NCBI RefSeq assembly: GCF_019740335.1
Contig: NZ_JAHXZS010000009.1
Location: forward strand, 24,550-88,549
Reading direction: 5' to 3'
Length of the DNA stretch: 64,000 nucleotides
Origin: Alteraquisediminimonas sediminicola
Lineage (GTDB): Bacteria; Pseudomonadota; Alphaproteobacteria; Sphingomonadales; Sphingomonadaceae
Shown: positions 25,768 through 35,007 of the stretch, one piece after another
How positions within the stretch are numbered: the first letter of the stretch is position 1
Layout: each line of letters opens with the position of its first letter
Position numbers and translations under genes: made by a program
The notes under the pieces: generated by a model
What the model saw: the letters and a program-made list of their open reading frames with translations, nothing else
What the model was told of the DNA's origin: nothing
Database searches by the model: none

Positions 25768-26940
25768 ATGGATCGCCCTGAAATCGGCTTGGCGGCTGAA
25801 AAGTTGCTCGATTATGTCGAGAACGACACGACCTTCATGGCGGATAAGGTGATGTCGGTGCCGACCTGGTCCTATGTCGATGCCGATCAATGGGGCGCGG
25901 AGATGGAACTCATCTTCAAGCGCGTGCCGTTGATGCTCGCACTCACCTGCGAAATGCCGAACCCCGGCGACTACAAGGCGATGGAAGCCGCAGGTTCGCC
26001 GGTGCTGATCAACAGGGACAAAACAGGGGTTGTTCGCGCATTTCTCAATGTTTGTTCGCACCGCGCGGCGCCGCTGGCAGCGGATGGCCATGGCAATTGC
26101 GCGCGCTTCACCTGTATTTATCATGGCTGGACCTATGCGCAGGATGGCAAGCTGCTGGCCATCGCCGATCGCGCCAAATTCGGTGATGTCGATAAGCACG
26201 GCCTCGGCTTGTGCGAACTGCCATGCGAAGAAAAGAACGGCATGATATTCGTGTGCCTGACGCCGAATGCGCCGCTGGATGTGGACGCTTATTATGGCGG
26301 TCTGCTGAAAGATTACGCGGATGTCGGGTTCAAGGATTGGACGTTCATGGGCAGCCGGGTGATCGAGGGCGCGAATTGGAAGATCGCGTTTGACGGCTAT
26401 CTCGAAGGCTATCATTTCGCATCGCTGCACCCGGAAACGATCTTCCCGCGCACCCCGTCGAACGTCATGCATTATGAAGGTTTCGGTCCGAATATGCGGA
26501 TCGGCTTTCCGCAGCGCTCGATTGTCAAATTGCGGGATATTCCGCGCGAGGAATGGGGGCAGCATGAAAATGACGGGTTCGATTTTGTCCGCATTTTCTT
26601 CCCGAATGTGTCCATTTTTCTGGCGCCGGAAATCGCGCAGATCGCCCAGCTTTTCCCCGGACCGACGCCGGACAAGAACCGGACCGTGCTGATGTATGCG
26701 CGTAAAGAACCAATCCGCGATGAAGAGGACCGCGCCGCGGTGGAAACGATGATGAACTTCCTACGCGATGTGACCTATAATGAGGATTATGTTGTCGGCC
26801 TGTCCATTCAAAAGGGGCTGGAATCAGGCGCGCATGATGATCTGGTCTTTGGCCGGAATGAACGCGGCAACCAGTATTTCCACGAATGGTTGAACTGGTA
26901 TCTGCAAGATGATCCCACCATGCCAAGGCCAGTGATGTGA
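25768..26940 (+). CDS. Rieske non-heme iron oxygenase, alpha subunit (RHO-4)
   Basis: A 390-residue Rieske oxygenase, paralogous to RHO-2 across its whole length. Shared landmarks include the LIFKR.PLMLALT segment, DGYLEGYHF, the P(R/K)TPSN loop and FGRNE.GNQYFH at the C-terminus. The cluster ligands are Cys96-x-His98 and Cys116-x2-His119 (CSH, CIYH). The iron site is in DGYLEGYHFASLH, and the third ligand is probably in NEDYVVGLSIQKGLESG. AAGGAG lies directly before the ATG. Its GTGA stop/start overlap couples it to the TIM-barrel gene. Confidence 0.93.
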   Translation: MDRPEIGLAAEKLLDYVENDTTFMADKVMSVPTWSYVDADQWGAEMELIFKRVPLMLALTCEMPNPGDYKAMEAAGSPVLINRDKTGVVRAFLNVCSHRAAPLAADGHGNCARFTCIYHGWTYAQDGKLLAIADRAKFGDVDKHGLGLCELPCEEKNGMIFVCLTPNAPLDVDAYYGGLLKDYADVGFKDWTFMGSRVIEGANWKIAFDGYLEGYHFASLHPETIFPRTPSNVMHYEGFGPNMRIGFPQRSIVKLRDIPREEWGQHENDGFDFVRIFFPNVSIFLAPEIAQIAQLFPGPTPDKNRTVLMYARKEPIRDEEDRAAVETMMNFLRDVTYNEDYVVGLSIQKGLESGAHDDLVFGRNERGNQYFHEWLNWYLQDDPTMPRPVM

Positions 26941-27731
26941 ACAAAATCTCTTTTGCATCCGGCATTGTGCCGGAATTCGGCCCGATTGATACGGTGCGCG
27001 CTGCCGCCGCAGGGCAATTCGATGCGGTTGGCCTTTGGGTCGAGCCGCCGGAATGGACCGGCCAGACGATCCGCGACGTGCGTTCGGCGCTTGCGGATAC
27101 GGGGCTGGAATTGCTCGATGCCGAAGTGTTCTGGCTGAAACCCGGCTATGACATGGACCAGCATTTGCGCGGTATCGACATTGCGGCAGAGCTTGGGGCC
27201 AAGAATATCCTGTGCGTGTCGTCCGAACCCGATATGGCGGTGACGGCGGATTGGCTGGCGGCGCTGTGCCGCCATGCGGAGGGGCCAGGCATTCGGGTGG
27301 CGCTGGAGTTCGGTGTGTTTACCGAGGTGCGCAATCTCAAGATGGCGATGGGCGTACTGAATACTGTGGCGCATCCATTGGCGGCGTTGCTGATCGATCC
27401 GATCCATGTCGATCGTTCCGGCACGACGGTGGCCGAAATCGCCGCCGTGCCGCGCGAATTGCTGCCTTATGCGCAATTCTGCGATGCATCGGCGGACCGG
27501 CCAGACCCGAATGATTTTGCTGCGGTGATCGAGGATGCGATTGATCTGCGGCTGCAATGCGGGGAGGGCGTGTTGCCGCTGGCCGAGATGTTGCAGGCGC
27601 TGCCGCGCGACATCACGCTGAGTATTGAATTGCGGTCAAAGGCGCTGCGGGACAATTATCCCGACCCGTGCGAACGGGCGAAAGCCGTCGCGCAAGTGAC
27701 CCGCCGCTGGTTGGAGGCGCATGCCAAATGA
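26937..27731 (+). CDS. Sugar phosphate isomerase/epimerase-like TIM-barrel protein
   Basis: A 264-residue AP-endonuclease-2/xylose-isomerase-like TIM barrel. Landmarks are the early AAAGQFDAVGLWVEP strand, DIAAELGAKNILCVSS, VALEFGVFTEVRN with a ligand-position Glu, IDPIHVDRSGTTVAEIA, and SIELRSKALRDNYPDP near the end. The family binds divalent metals and isomerises or epimerises polar substrates. It starts with GTG overlapping the RHO-4 stop and ends in an ATGA overlap with the EthD gene. Its role in this catabolic setting is not predictable. Confidence 0.8.
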   Translation: MNKISFASGIVPEFGPIDTVRAAAAGQFDAVGLWVEPPEWTGQTIRDVRSALADTGLELLDAEVFWLKPGYDMDQHLRGIDIAAELGAKNILCVSSEPDMAVTADWLAALCRHAEGPGIRVALEFGVFTEVRNLKMAMGVLNTVAHPLAALLIDPIHVDRSGTTVAEIAAVPRELLPYAQFCDASADRPDPNDFAAVIEDAIDLRLQCGEGVLPLAEMLQALPRDITLSIELRSKALRDNYPDPCERAKAVAQVTRRWLEAHAK

Positions 27732-28087
27732 TTAAGCTCGTTACCTTGCTCAAGCGCCGCGACGGCATGTCGAAGGCGGATTTCATCGCTTATTATGAAG
27801 CGTATCACCGCCGGATCGGGGAACAGGTGCTTTCGGGCTATGCGACGCGTTATGTCCGGCGCTATCTTCAGCCCGCAGATGGGGTGGATCAGGCGCAGGA
27901 TTTCGATGTGTCGATGGAAATCTGGTTTCCCGATCAGGCCACCCATGATGCGTGTTTTGCCAAGATCGCAGAGCCGGCCACCATGGACATGATCGTCGCG
28001 GACGAGGAAAAGCTGTTCGACCGCGCCCGCGTCCGTTCATTTATCATGACCGAAGAATGCGAATCGGAGATGCCGCCGCTCGTTTGA
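27728..28087 (+). CDS. EthD-domain protein
   Basis: A 119-residue ferredoxin-like (dimeric alpha/beta barrel) protein of the EthD family. Typical features are KLVTLLKRRDGMSKADFIAYY at the start, then YVRRYLQP, DFDVSMEIWF and a C-terminal MIVADEEKLFDRARVRSF segment. EthD proteins accompany oxidative catabolic enzymes, and their role is usually unproven. It starts by ATGA overlap with the preceding gene and is the third gene of the RHO-4 operon. Confidence 0.85.
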   Translation: MIKLVTLLKRRDGMSKADFIAYYEAYHRRIGEQVLSGYATRYVRRYLQPADGVDQAQDFDVSMEIWFPDQATHDACFAKIAEPATMDMIVADEEKLFDRARVRSFIMTEECESEMPPLV

Positions 28088-28095
28088 AGCGGCGG
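28073..28095. terminator. Hairpin at convergent EthD/TetR ends
   Basis: CCGCCGCT-CGTTTGA-AGCGGCGG, a perfect 8-bp stem whose loop carries the EthD TGA stop codon. Only a weak T stretch follows (CTGTTTT), so termination may be inefficient. Confidence 0.5.
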
Positions 28096-28117
28096 CGACG
28101 GCCTGTTTTATGTGCGC

Positions 28118-28795
28118 CTATTCCAGATTGTGCAGGTCGATACAGGTCTTTGAAATCAGGTCGCGCACCGCTCTTGTGCGACTTGCGCTGAACATCGGCT
28201 TGTACAGCAGCAGCCCGACATGGGCCGCCATGGCAAAGTCGCTGGCGACCTGTAGGTCTCGCCATTGCCTCGCCCATTCCGGGAAGTTGCGCATCATTTC
28301 GTCTGCCCAGACCTTGTCATATTTCCGAAGAGCCGGAATATAGAAGTCGGCAAGATCGGTGTCTGTGCGGGATGCGACCATCAGTTCGAGCAGGGCGCCG
28401 AACTCCCGGCTCTGCACATTACGCCAGTGCAATTCGGTCGCGACCTCAATGAAATTTGAGCGTTTTGAACGCTTGAATGCCGTTTGATAGCTGTCGAGGA
28501 ACATGTGCATGCGCTGATAGAGCGCATATTCCACCACCGCTTCGACCAATCCCGCCCGTTGCGGAAAATGATGGTGCATCGCCCCGCGCGAGACGCCGGT
28601 GCGTTGCACGATTTCATTGGTGGTGAGACCGGCATAGCCCTTTTCGACCAGACAATCGATCGTAGCTTCAAGGATGCGGACCTGCATTTGGCTGCTTTTG
28701 CGTTGCTGCCAGGGGGCATCATCATCGGCGATCGATTCTGGTCGCATTTCTACGACTGCAGGGTTTTGCAAGTTTTTCAAGCTTCTCTCTCTCAT
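28118..28795 (-). CDS. TetR/AcrR-family transcriptional regulator
   Basis: A 225-residue TetR-type repressor. The N-terminal helix-turn-helix is unmistakable: RILEATIDCLVEKGYAGLT, then TNEIVQRTGVSRGAMHHHF as turn and recognition helix. The C-terminal ligand domain is variable and all helical. The exact start is uncertain: ATG at 28795, GTG at 28804, or a later ATG at 28747; none has a clear ribosome site. It is divergent from RHO-5, the first gene of the large operon, and is the best candidate for its local control. Confidence 0.9.
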   Translation of the reverse strand: MRERSLKNLQNPAVVEMRPESIADDDAPWQQRKSSQMQVRILEATIDCLVEKGYAGLTTNEIVQRTGVSRGAMHHHFPQRAGLVEAVVEYALYQRMHMFLDSYQTAFKRSKRSNFIEVATELHWRNVQSREFGALLELMVASRTDTDLADFYIPALRKYDKVWADEMMRNFPEWARQWRDLQVASDFAMAAHVGLLLYKPMFSASRTRAVRDLISKTCIDLHNLE

Positions 28796-28945
28796 GGCCG
28801 TCACGGCTGCACAATGATTCTCGGCGTTGCACTACTATCTAAAGTTTCAGTTGGGCAATCAATCCTTCTCCTGCATAAAAACCGGCAGATTGACCTGTAA
28901 TTGAAAAAATCAATCCGGGTCGGCCGCCATGATGTGGAGAGAGTG

Positions 28946-30352
28946 ATGTCTGTAGTGCGCCCGCACGGCTTGCCGAATGCGAACGATACCGCTTATGGCG
29001 AAGCGCGCTGCCCTGCGCCCTCGGTGCAGGAGATCATCACCGGCGATAAATTCCCGGCGCCTGCGGTTCTCACCCAAACCAATTATCAATATCTCGGCAG
29101 CGAAGAGATCGGCTTTGAGCGTTATTACGATCAGTCGATTTTCGAAGCGGAGATCGACAAGATCTGGGGCAAGACCTGGCAATGGGTGTGCCGTGAAGAT
29201 CATATCCCGGAACCGGGCGATCATTATGTTTATGAGGTTGCCCATCTGTCGTTCATCGTCGTCCGGCAGGAAGACGGGAGCGTCAAAGGCTTTGTCAACA
29301 GCTGCCTCCACCGCGCGACCAAGTTCCGTAAGAGCGAAGGTTGCGGCAGTGCGGCTGCATTGCGCTGCCCCTATCACGGTTGGACATGGTCCAATGACGG
29401 CGCGTTAAAGGCTGTCCCGAATGCGTGGGATTTCCCGCATGTGGACCCTGATAAATTCAATCTGCCGGAAGTGCGGATCGGTCATTGGGGTGGTTTCGTC
29501 TTCCTCAATCCAAGCTCGGACGGCCCGGATCTGCTCGAATATCTTGCCCCATTGCCGGATCATTTCGCCACTTGGGACATGGACAAGCGCTATGTCGATT
29601 TGCACATGGAGAAAGAACTTCCGTGCAATTGGAAGACGGCGCAGGAAGCGTTTCTTGAATCCTATCATGTGCTTGAAACCCATCCCCAGTTGATGACCGG
29701 CGTGGGTGATGCCAATGTGCAATATGATCTGTACGGCGACCATGTGTCGCGTTTCTATGCCGCAGGCGGCGTCAACAGCCCGCATCTGGCCAAGCCATTA
29801 TCTGAGCAGGAACTGATTGATCAGATGCTGGTCGGCGATCGTTCGGTGCTGGATGACAGCCTGACGGTCGGCGAGGGTGAGACGGCACGCATCGTGATGG
29901 CGCGTTTCCTGCGCAAGGTTATGGGCGACAAGTTCAAGGTCGATCTGTCGCGTTTCTCGGACTCCGAGATGATCGACACGATCGAATATCATGTGTTCCC
30001 GAATATGGTGCTGTTCCCCGGCGTGTCATTGCCGATGGTCTATCGCTTCCGTCCGATTGGGATGGATCCGAACCGCACGTTGTTTGAGATTCTGTTCCTG
30101 CGTCCAAAACCGGACGTGGGGATCGCGCCGGAACCGGCAGAACCGGTCCGGGTGCGGGAAGAAGAGAGCTATGCCACGGTGCCGGGCATGGATGCCGCCA
30201 TGGGGGCGGTATACGATCAAGACACCGACAATCTGCGTGCCCAGCAGCAGGGTTTTCGCGCTAGTCGTAAGGGGCGGCAAACGCTGGGCAATTACCAGGA
30301 AGTGCGTATTCGGCATCTTAATCAGATTGTCGATAAATACCTCAAAAACTGA
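28946..30352 (+). CDS. Rieske non-heme iron oxygenase, alpha subunit (RHO-5)
   Basis: A 468-residue Rieske oxygenase. The cluster ligands are Cys120-x-His122 and Cys141-x2-His144 (CLH, CPYH). The iron site is in QEAFLESYHVLETH, and the late Asp is in GAVYDQDTDNL. It groups with RHO-3 and RHO-8 by its YQYLGS start, EAFxESYH site and C-terminal NYQEVRIRH segment, but is more distant from them. ATG at 28946 follows GGAGAG. It opens a 13-gene run, divergent from the TetR gene, with TonB receptor 3 23 bases downstream. Confidence 0.93.
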   Translation: MSVVRPHGLPNANDTAYGEARCPAPSVQEIITGDKFPAPAVLTQTNYQYLGSEEIGFERYYDQSIFEAEIDKIWGKTWQWVCREDHIPEPGDHYVYEVAHLSFIVVRQEDGSVKGFVNSCLHRATKFRKSEGCGSAAALRCPYHGWTWSNDGALKAVPNAWDFPHVDPDKFNLPEVRIGHWGGFVFLNPSSDGPDLLEYLAPLPDHFATWDMDKRYVDLHMEKELPCNWKTAQEAFLESYHVLETHPQLMTGVGDANVQYDLYGDHVSRFYAAGGVNSPHLAKPLSEQELIDQMLVGDRSVLDDSLTVGEGETARIVMARFLRKVMGDKFKVDLSRFSDSEMIDTIEYHVFPNMVLFPGVSLPMVYRFRPIGMDPNRTLFEILFLRPKPDVGIAPEPAEPVRVREEESYATVPGMDAAMGAVYDQDTDNLRAQQQGFRASRKGRQTLGNYQEVRIRHLNQIVDKYLKN

Positions 30353-30374
30353 GGTTATCTTTGGGAGGAAGAAA

Positions 30375-32687
30375 ATGAAAACAATGAATTGGAAATTGAT
30401 GGCCGGATTGTCGGTCATCGGCCTGAGCGCAAGCTCTTTTGCCGCGATGGCGCAGGATGCCGCCGCGACCGGCGGGATCGAAGATATCGTCGTGACCGCG
30501 CAGAAAAAGTCTGAAAATCTGCAGTCGGTGCCGATTTCGGTCTCCGCCATTGGTGGCGACAAGATCGCTAATATGAACCTGACCTCGTTGCAGGGGTTGC
30601 AGGGCAGCGTGCCGAACGTGCAGATCGATAACTTCGCCAACACGCCGCAGTCGGCTGTGTTCAACATCCGCGGCATCGGCGTGATCGAACCGGATCCTTA
30701 TGCCGGTAACACCGTGGGTATCGTCGTTGATGGCGTGCCGCAGTTCTTCTCGATGGGCGCGCTCCTCGATACCTATGACGTTGATCGGGTGGAAATTCTG
30801 CGCGGTCCGCAGGGCACGTTGTTCGGCGCGAACACGACCGGTGGTGTGGTGAACGTTGTCACCAAGCGTCCTTCCGGCGAATTTGGCGGCTATGTCAAAG
30901 GCACCTATGGCAATTGGAACCGCTTCGACCTGAGCGCAGCCTTTGATGCGCCGATCGTACAGGACAAGCTGGCCTTGCGCGTGGCGGGCATTCACTCGCA
31001 GCGCGATGGCTGGGTCACGAACACCTTCAATGGCAAGTCGATGGGTGACAAGAATCTCGACGCAGTGCGCGCGACTCTTGTATATACACCTGATAGCGAT
31101 CTGAAGATCACCTTGCAGGGCGAACATGTTGCCACCCGCAATGGTGCGCCGGTTGTCGTCAATGGCGGTCGTCCTTATGGCGGCTACCTCAATGGCCCAG
31201 AAGCCAATTATGTCCCGGCTGGTACATATTGGAATGGTTCAGTGTTGCCGATGTATGAAAGCCCTTGCGCAGGCACTGGCACTTGCAAAGCGCCGAAGAA
31301 ATATTTTTCCGGCAATAATGAAGTGCCGGATACGTCGGACATGAATACGTATTTCGGAATTGGTACCATCGAGTACAGCAACTCGCCAATTGGTGACATT
31401 ACGTCGATCACGGGCTATAAGAACTTTACCTTGTTCGAATATACCGATCAGGATGGCACGGCAAAGACCAACAATGCCACTCGTCGTCAGACCAAGGCTT
31501 GGTCGCTCAGCCAAGAACTGCGGACCGCTTTTGATGTTAACGACAGCATCAATGCCGTGGTCGGTGGTTTTTACATGAAGAACCATTATGAGCATTACCA
31601 GATGTACCATCTGGACTTTGCATTGCCGGGTCTCGCGCAGCTCAACCTTCAGGATCAGGACAATGAGTCGCTCTCGGCTTTTGCCCAGACCTATGTAGAT
31701 CTGACTGATCGCCTGAAATTGCAGGCGGGTGTCCGTTACACGCATGAAAAGACCGATGCGGTTGCCACGCTGGACAGCGCTTTGAGCGTGCCGGCACTGA
31801 CGTCGCCGAATTGGGCCGTTGACTCTGTCCTTGGCGATCTCCGCAAGGGGCCGCATCAGGTGAATGCTGGCGGTTCCAAGAGCTGGGATCAGGTCGGTTG
31901 GAAAATTGGTCTGGACTATGAACTGGGCCAGAACCAGCTTGTCTATGCCAGCTGGGCACGCGGTTTCAAATCGGGTGGTTTCACTGGTCGTATCTCGAAT
32001 GCCACTGATGGTAGCACGCCTTTTGATCCGGAAACGGTCGACACCTTCGAAGTCGGTTTGAAGGCTGACTTCCTTGATCGTCGTTTGCGGACCAACTTTG
32101 CGGCGTTCATGACGAATTATCGCGATATGCAGGTGGCCCAGATCGGTTATGACTCAGTCAGGCGTGAGCAGTACAACCGTATTCTGAACGCAGGTAAAGC
32201 CGAAATTAAGGGCTTCGAAGCTGAAATTACGGCAGTGCCGACCGAAGGTCTGACGCTACGTGGTTCGCTTGCTTATCTCGACGCCAAGTACAAGACGTTC
32301 GATTATGTCGAAAACGGTACTTCGTATAACCTGAAGGGCTATGACCTGCAGGATGCGCCGAAATGGTCGTCGACCCTTGGCATTAACTACAGCTATGCCC
32401 TGCCGAACGATGCGCGCATCGTGGCCGACGCCAGCTGGAGCTACACGGCCAAGAAGTTCTATACTGCGATCCGCGATACGCCGCGTTCGACGGTGCAGGC
32501 AACCTATCTGATCGATGCGTTGCTGACCTATCATGCACCGGATGACAAATACACGGTCGGCCTGTGGGGCAAGAATTTGCTCGACAAACGCTATATCGCG
32601 ACTGTTTATGACTCACCGGGTTATATGGGCCTGACGGGTTATGCGCCGCCGCGTCAATATGGCGTGTCGGTTGGCGTAAACTTCTGA
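30375..32687 (+). CDS. TonB-dependent outer-membrane receptor 3
   Basis: A 770-residue receptor. The signal peptide ends AAMAQ near residue 27, the TonB box lies in GIEDIVVTAQKK, and the plug domain includes PISVSAIGG, IRGIGV, LRGPQGTLFGANTTGG. The barrel ends in YGVSVGVNF. ATG at 30375 follows GGGAGGAA at 30363-30370; an open frame further upstream overlaps RHO-5 and is not coding. Unlike receptors 1 and 2 it is embedded in an oxygenase operon, which ties its transport substrate to that pathway. Confidence 0.94.
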   Translation: MKTMNWKLMAGLSVIGLSASSFAAMAQDAAATGGIEDIVVTAQKKSENLQSVPISVSAIGGDKIANMNLTSLQGLQGSVPNVQIDNFANTPQSAVFNIRGIGVIEPDPYAGNTVGIVVDGVPQFFSMGALLDTYDVDRVEILRGPQGTLFGANTTGGVVNVVTKRPSGEFGGYVKGTYGNWNRFDLSAAFDAPIVQDKLALRVAGIHSQRDGWVTNTFNGKSMGDKNLDAVRATLVYTPDSDLKITLQGEHVATRNGAPVVVNGGRPYGGYLNGPEANYVPAGTYWNGSVLPMYESPCAGTGTCKAPKKYFSGNNEVPDTSDMNTYFGIGTIEYSNSPIGDITSITGYKNFTLFEYTDQDGTAKTNNATRRQTKAWSLSQELRTAFDVNDSINAVVGGFYMKNHYEHYQMYHLDFALPGLAQLNLQDQDNESLSAFAQTYVDLTDRLKLQAGVRYTHEKTDAVATLDSALSVPALTSPNWAVDSVLGDLRKGPHQVNAGGSKSWDQVGWKIGLDYELGQNQLVYASWARGFKSGGFTGRISNATDGSTPFDPETVDTFEVGLKADFLDRRLRTNFAAFMTNYRDMQVAQIGYDSVRREQYNRILNAGKAEIKGFEAEITAVPTEGLTLRGSLAYLDAKYKTFDYVENGTSYNLKGYDLQDAPKWSSTLGINYSYALPNDARIVADASWSYTAKKFYTAIRDTPRSTVQATYLIDALLTYHAPDDKYTVGLWGKNLLDKRYIATVYDSPGYMGLTGYAPPRQYGVSVGVNF

Positions 32688-32761
32688 CCTAAAAACAATC
32701 TCTCCCGGTACTGGCGACAGTATCGGGAGAGGCGTTGCCACCACATGAACGGCGGACTGAC

Positions 32762-33826
32762 ATGACATTGACTGCCCATGACCTTGTTGCCCGCCACGGC
32801 ATATTGAACGCGCTTGCGAACCATAGCCGCGGTGTTGATCGTGCGGATTTCAACCTGTTGTCTTCAGCCTATCATGCAGATGCGACGGTCGATTACGGCT
32901 TTTACGCCGGACCTGCTGCGACATTGGTGGATATTCTGGCGGGCGCGCAAAAAGGCACGCCGCCGACATTGCACCGGACGTGCAATATGTGGATCCAAGT
33001 CGATGGCGACCGTGCGATTTCGGAATCCTATGTGATTGCCTATGTCGAAGAGGCCGAACTCCAGCGCTTCGTCTTCGGGCGCTATCTCGACCGGCATGAA
33101 TGCCGGAACAGTGAATGGCGGTTGAGCCATCGCCAATATCTGTTGGACGGCAATACCAACCGGCCCAACACCGCAACCCGGGCGGACCCGCCTGTGGGCC
33201 ATGAAAATTACGTGCCGATCGGGGCCAAGGGCGCTGCCGATGCGGGCAGGGCGCTAATGGCCTTTCATCAGGCCTCATTTCGTCAAAATTCCTCTTCCCA
33301 GCTTGGAGCCGAGCCGATGACCGTTGATGCAAACGCCCTTGATGTGGCGCTGTCGCGTGCCGCGATCCAGGACCTGACCTATGCCTATTGCCGTGGTGTT
33401 GATCGTGGCGACAAGGCGTTGTTGACGTCGATCTTTCATGAAGATTCGACCGTGATTTCCGGCGTGATTAATGGCACCGGCGCAGAATTTGCCGATGGCA
33501 TTGTCGATTTCTGCGTCGCCAATTTTGAATATTGCTTCCACTCGGTCGCCAATCAATGGATCGACATCACCGGCGACACCGCGATTGGCGAACATTATGT
33601 CGTTGCCCATCTGACGGCGGGCGGCAATGATGTCATGACCGGCGGGCGCTATGTCGATAGCTATGAACGTCGCAATGGCGTCTGGAAGATCAAGAGCCGG
33701 ACCTTCGTCAACGACTGGACGACGACCCATGCCAGCACGATGCAGCGCGGTGAATTTTACGAGCCGCTGAAATGGGGCTGTTTTGGCAAGAATGATCCAG
33801 TGTACGCCTTGTGGGCGCGCGCATGA
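32762..33826 (+). CDS. Tandem SnoaL-like/NTF2-fold fusion protein
   Basis: A 354-residue protein made of two SnoaL_4-type domains. Domain 1 spans about residues 1-145 (HGILNALANHSRGVDRADF, then FVFGRYLDRHECR). Domain 2 spans about 190-335 (AIQDLTYAYCRGVDRGDK, then MTGGRYVDSYERRNGVWK). Each has the same pattern: N-terminal helix, GVDR.D, FH.D, and a C-terminal (G)RY.D..E.RN..W motif. Single-domain SnoaL proteins are usually 130-175 residues, so this is a duplication and fusion. The ATG at 32762 is chosen because the domain begins there. It is coupled to the GFA gene by an ATGA overlap. Confidence 0.85.
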   Translation: MTLTAHDLVARHGILNALANHSRGVDRADFNLLSSAYHADATVDYGFYAGPAATLVDILAGAQKGTPPTLHRTCNMWIQVDGDRAISESYVIAYVEEAELQRFVFGRYLDRHECRNSEWRLSHRQYLLDGNTNRPNTATRADPPVGHENYVPIGAKGAADAGRALMAFHQASFRQNSSSQLGAEPMTVDANALDVALSRAAIQDLTYAYCRGVDRGDKALLTSIFHEDSTVISGVINGTGAEFADGIVDFCVANFEYCFHSVANQWIDITGDTAIGEHYVVAHLTAGGNDVMTGGRYVDSYERRNGVWKIKSRTFVNDWTTTHASTMQRGEFYEPLKWGCFGKNDPVYALWARA

Positions 33827-34233
33827 CGGGCCAACGCGAAGGCGGTTGCCTGTGCGGAGCGGTGCGGTATCGCGCCACTTGGCCGCCGATGCTGACTGCT
33901 GTTTGCCATTGCAAGAATTGCCAGAAGCAATCTGGTTCTGCTTTGTCGGTGGTGGCTGTTTTGCCGCGCGATGGCTTGCAGGTCACGGGTGAACTCACCA
34001 CCTATCAGGATATAGGCAGCACCGGTCAGGCAGTCTGGCGCAAATTCTGCGGCAAATGCGGATCGCCGGTCGTGACGGATACGCCTACGGCTGAAGCGAA
34101 TAAGATCATTTTTATCAAGGCTGGGACTCTGGACGAGGCGCAAGACCTTGCACCGACCCTGCATTATTGGACCGATAGCGCCCAGCATTGGTTTGTTTTT
34201 CCCGAAGGCGTTGAGTGCCTGAACACCCAATAA
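33823..34233 (+). CDS. GFA-family (glutathione-dependent formaldehyde-activating-like, CENP-V/GFA fold) protein
   Basis: A 136-residue zinc-binding protein. Cysteine groups fit the GFA pattern: CLCGAVRY, CHCKNCQKQSG and FCGKCGSPV, for two zinc ions. Homologues are often annotated as aldehyde- or formaldehyde-related, but most are untested. Its presence beside Rieske oxygenases would suit formaldehyde release by oxidative O-demethylation, which is an inference only. Its start overlaps the SnoaL fusion stop. Confidence 0.88.
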   Translation: MTGQREGGCLCGAVRYRATWPPMLTAVCHCKNCQKQSGSALSVVAVLPRDGLQVTGELTTYQDIGSTGQAVWRKFCGKCGSPVVTDTPTAEANKIIFIKAGTLDEAQDLAPTLHYWTDSAQHWFVFPEGVECLNTQ

Positions 34234-34260
34234 GAACACAGAGTTCAATAGGAGATTTTA

Positions 34261-35007
34261 ATGGGACGCGTTGAAGGCAAAGTTGCATTGATCACGGGTG
34301 GCGCTTCCGGTCTGGGTGCGGAAACCGCGCGCACGCTGGCGCGTGAAGGTGCGAAAATCGTCATCACCGATGTGCAGGAAGAATTGGGCCAAAAGGTCGC
34401 CGCCGAGATTCCGGGTGCGTTGTTCTTCAAACATGATGTCCGCAGCGAGGAACAATGGCAGGATGTGGTGGCAAAGACCGTCGCCGCCTTTGGCAAGCTT
34501 GATGTGCTGGTCAACAATGCCGGTGTCGTGCGGTTCGCTACGGTCGAAGATCTGAGCTATGCCGATTATAAATTTCAGGTCGAGATCATGCTCGATGGCA
34601 CGTTCTTGGGCTGCAAATATGCATTGCCGAAAATGACCAAAGGCGGCGGCGGCTCGATCATCAATATTTCGTCGATTGGCGGCATCAAGGGCTTAAGCGT
34701 CATCCCGGCCTATGCGGCGGCCAAGGGCGGTATCATTTCGATTACCCGCAGCATCGCCGTGCATTGTCAGGAACAGGGCTATGCCATCCGTTGCAACGCG
34801 ATTGCGCCGGGCGGGATCGAAACGCCGATGACCGCGCAGGCCGTGTCCGAATTGGCAGCGGATGCGCCAGGCCTTGAACAGAACCGCAACCTTGGCATGG
34901 GGCAGCCGAGCGATATCGCCAATGCGGCGTTGTATCTCGCCTCTGAGGAGAGCCGTTTCATGACCGGGGCCGTGATGGTCATCGACAATGCGGAGACGAT
35001 CCGGTGA
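34261..35007 (+). CDS. Short-chain dehydrogenase/reductase (SDR)
   Basis: A 248-residue classical SDR. Cofactor motif TGGASGLG, NNAGVV, catalytic ISSIGG and YAAAK, and APGGIETPMT after the active site. AGGAG lies before the ATG. A GTGA overlap at the 3' end couples it to the following SnoaL gene. Confidence 0.92.
   Translation: MGRVEGKVALITGGASGLGAETARTLAREGAKIVITDVQEELGQKVAAEIPGALFFKHDVRSEEQWQDVVAKTVAAFGKLDVLVNNAGVVRFATVEDLSYADYKFQVEIMLDGTFLGCKYALPKMTKGGGGSIINISSIGGIKGLSVIPAYAAAKGGIISITRSIAVHCQEQGYAIRCNAIAPGGIETPMTAQAVSELAADAPGLEQNRNLGMGQPSDIANAALYLASEESRFMTGAVMVIDNAETIR

Noticed and set aside
28893..28898. ACCTGT upstream of RHO-5 as a lux-box half-site
   Set aside because: No second half-site at the correct spacing. 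It may be part of a TTGACC promoter-like hexamer instead.
29991..30374. An N-terminal extension of TonB receptor 3 overlapping RHO-5
   Set aside because: The signal peptide and ribosome site begin at 30375. The extension is out-of-frame RHO-5 sequence with a basic, Cys-rich composition.
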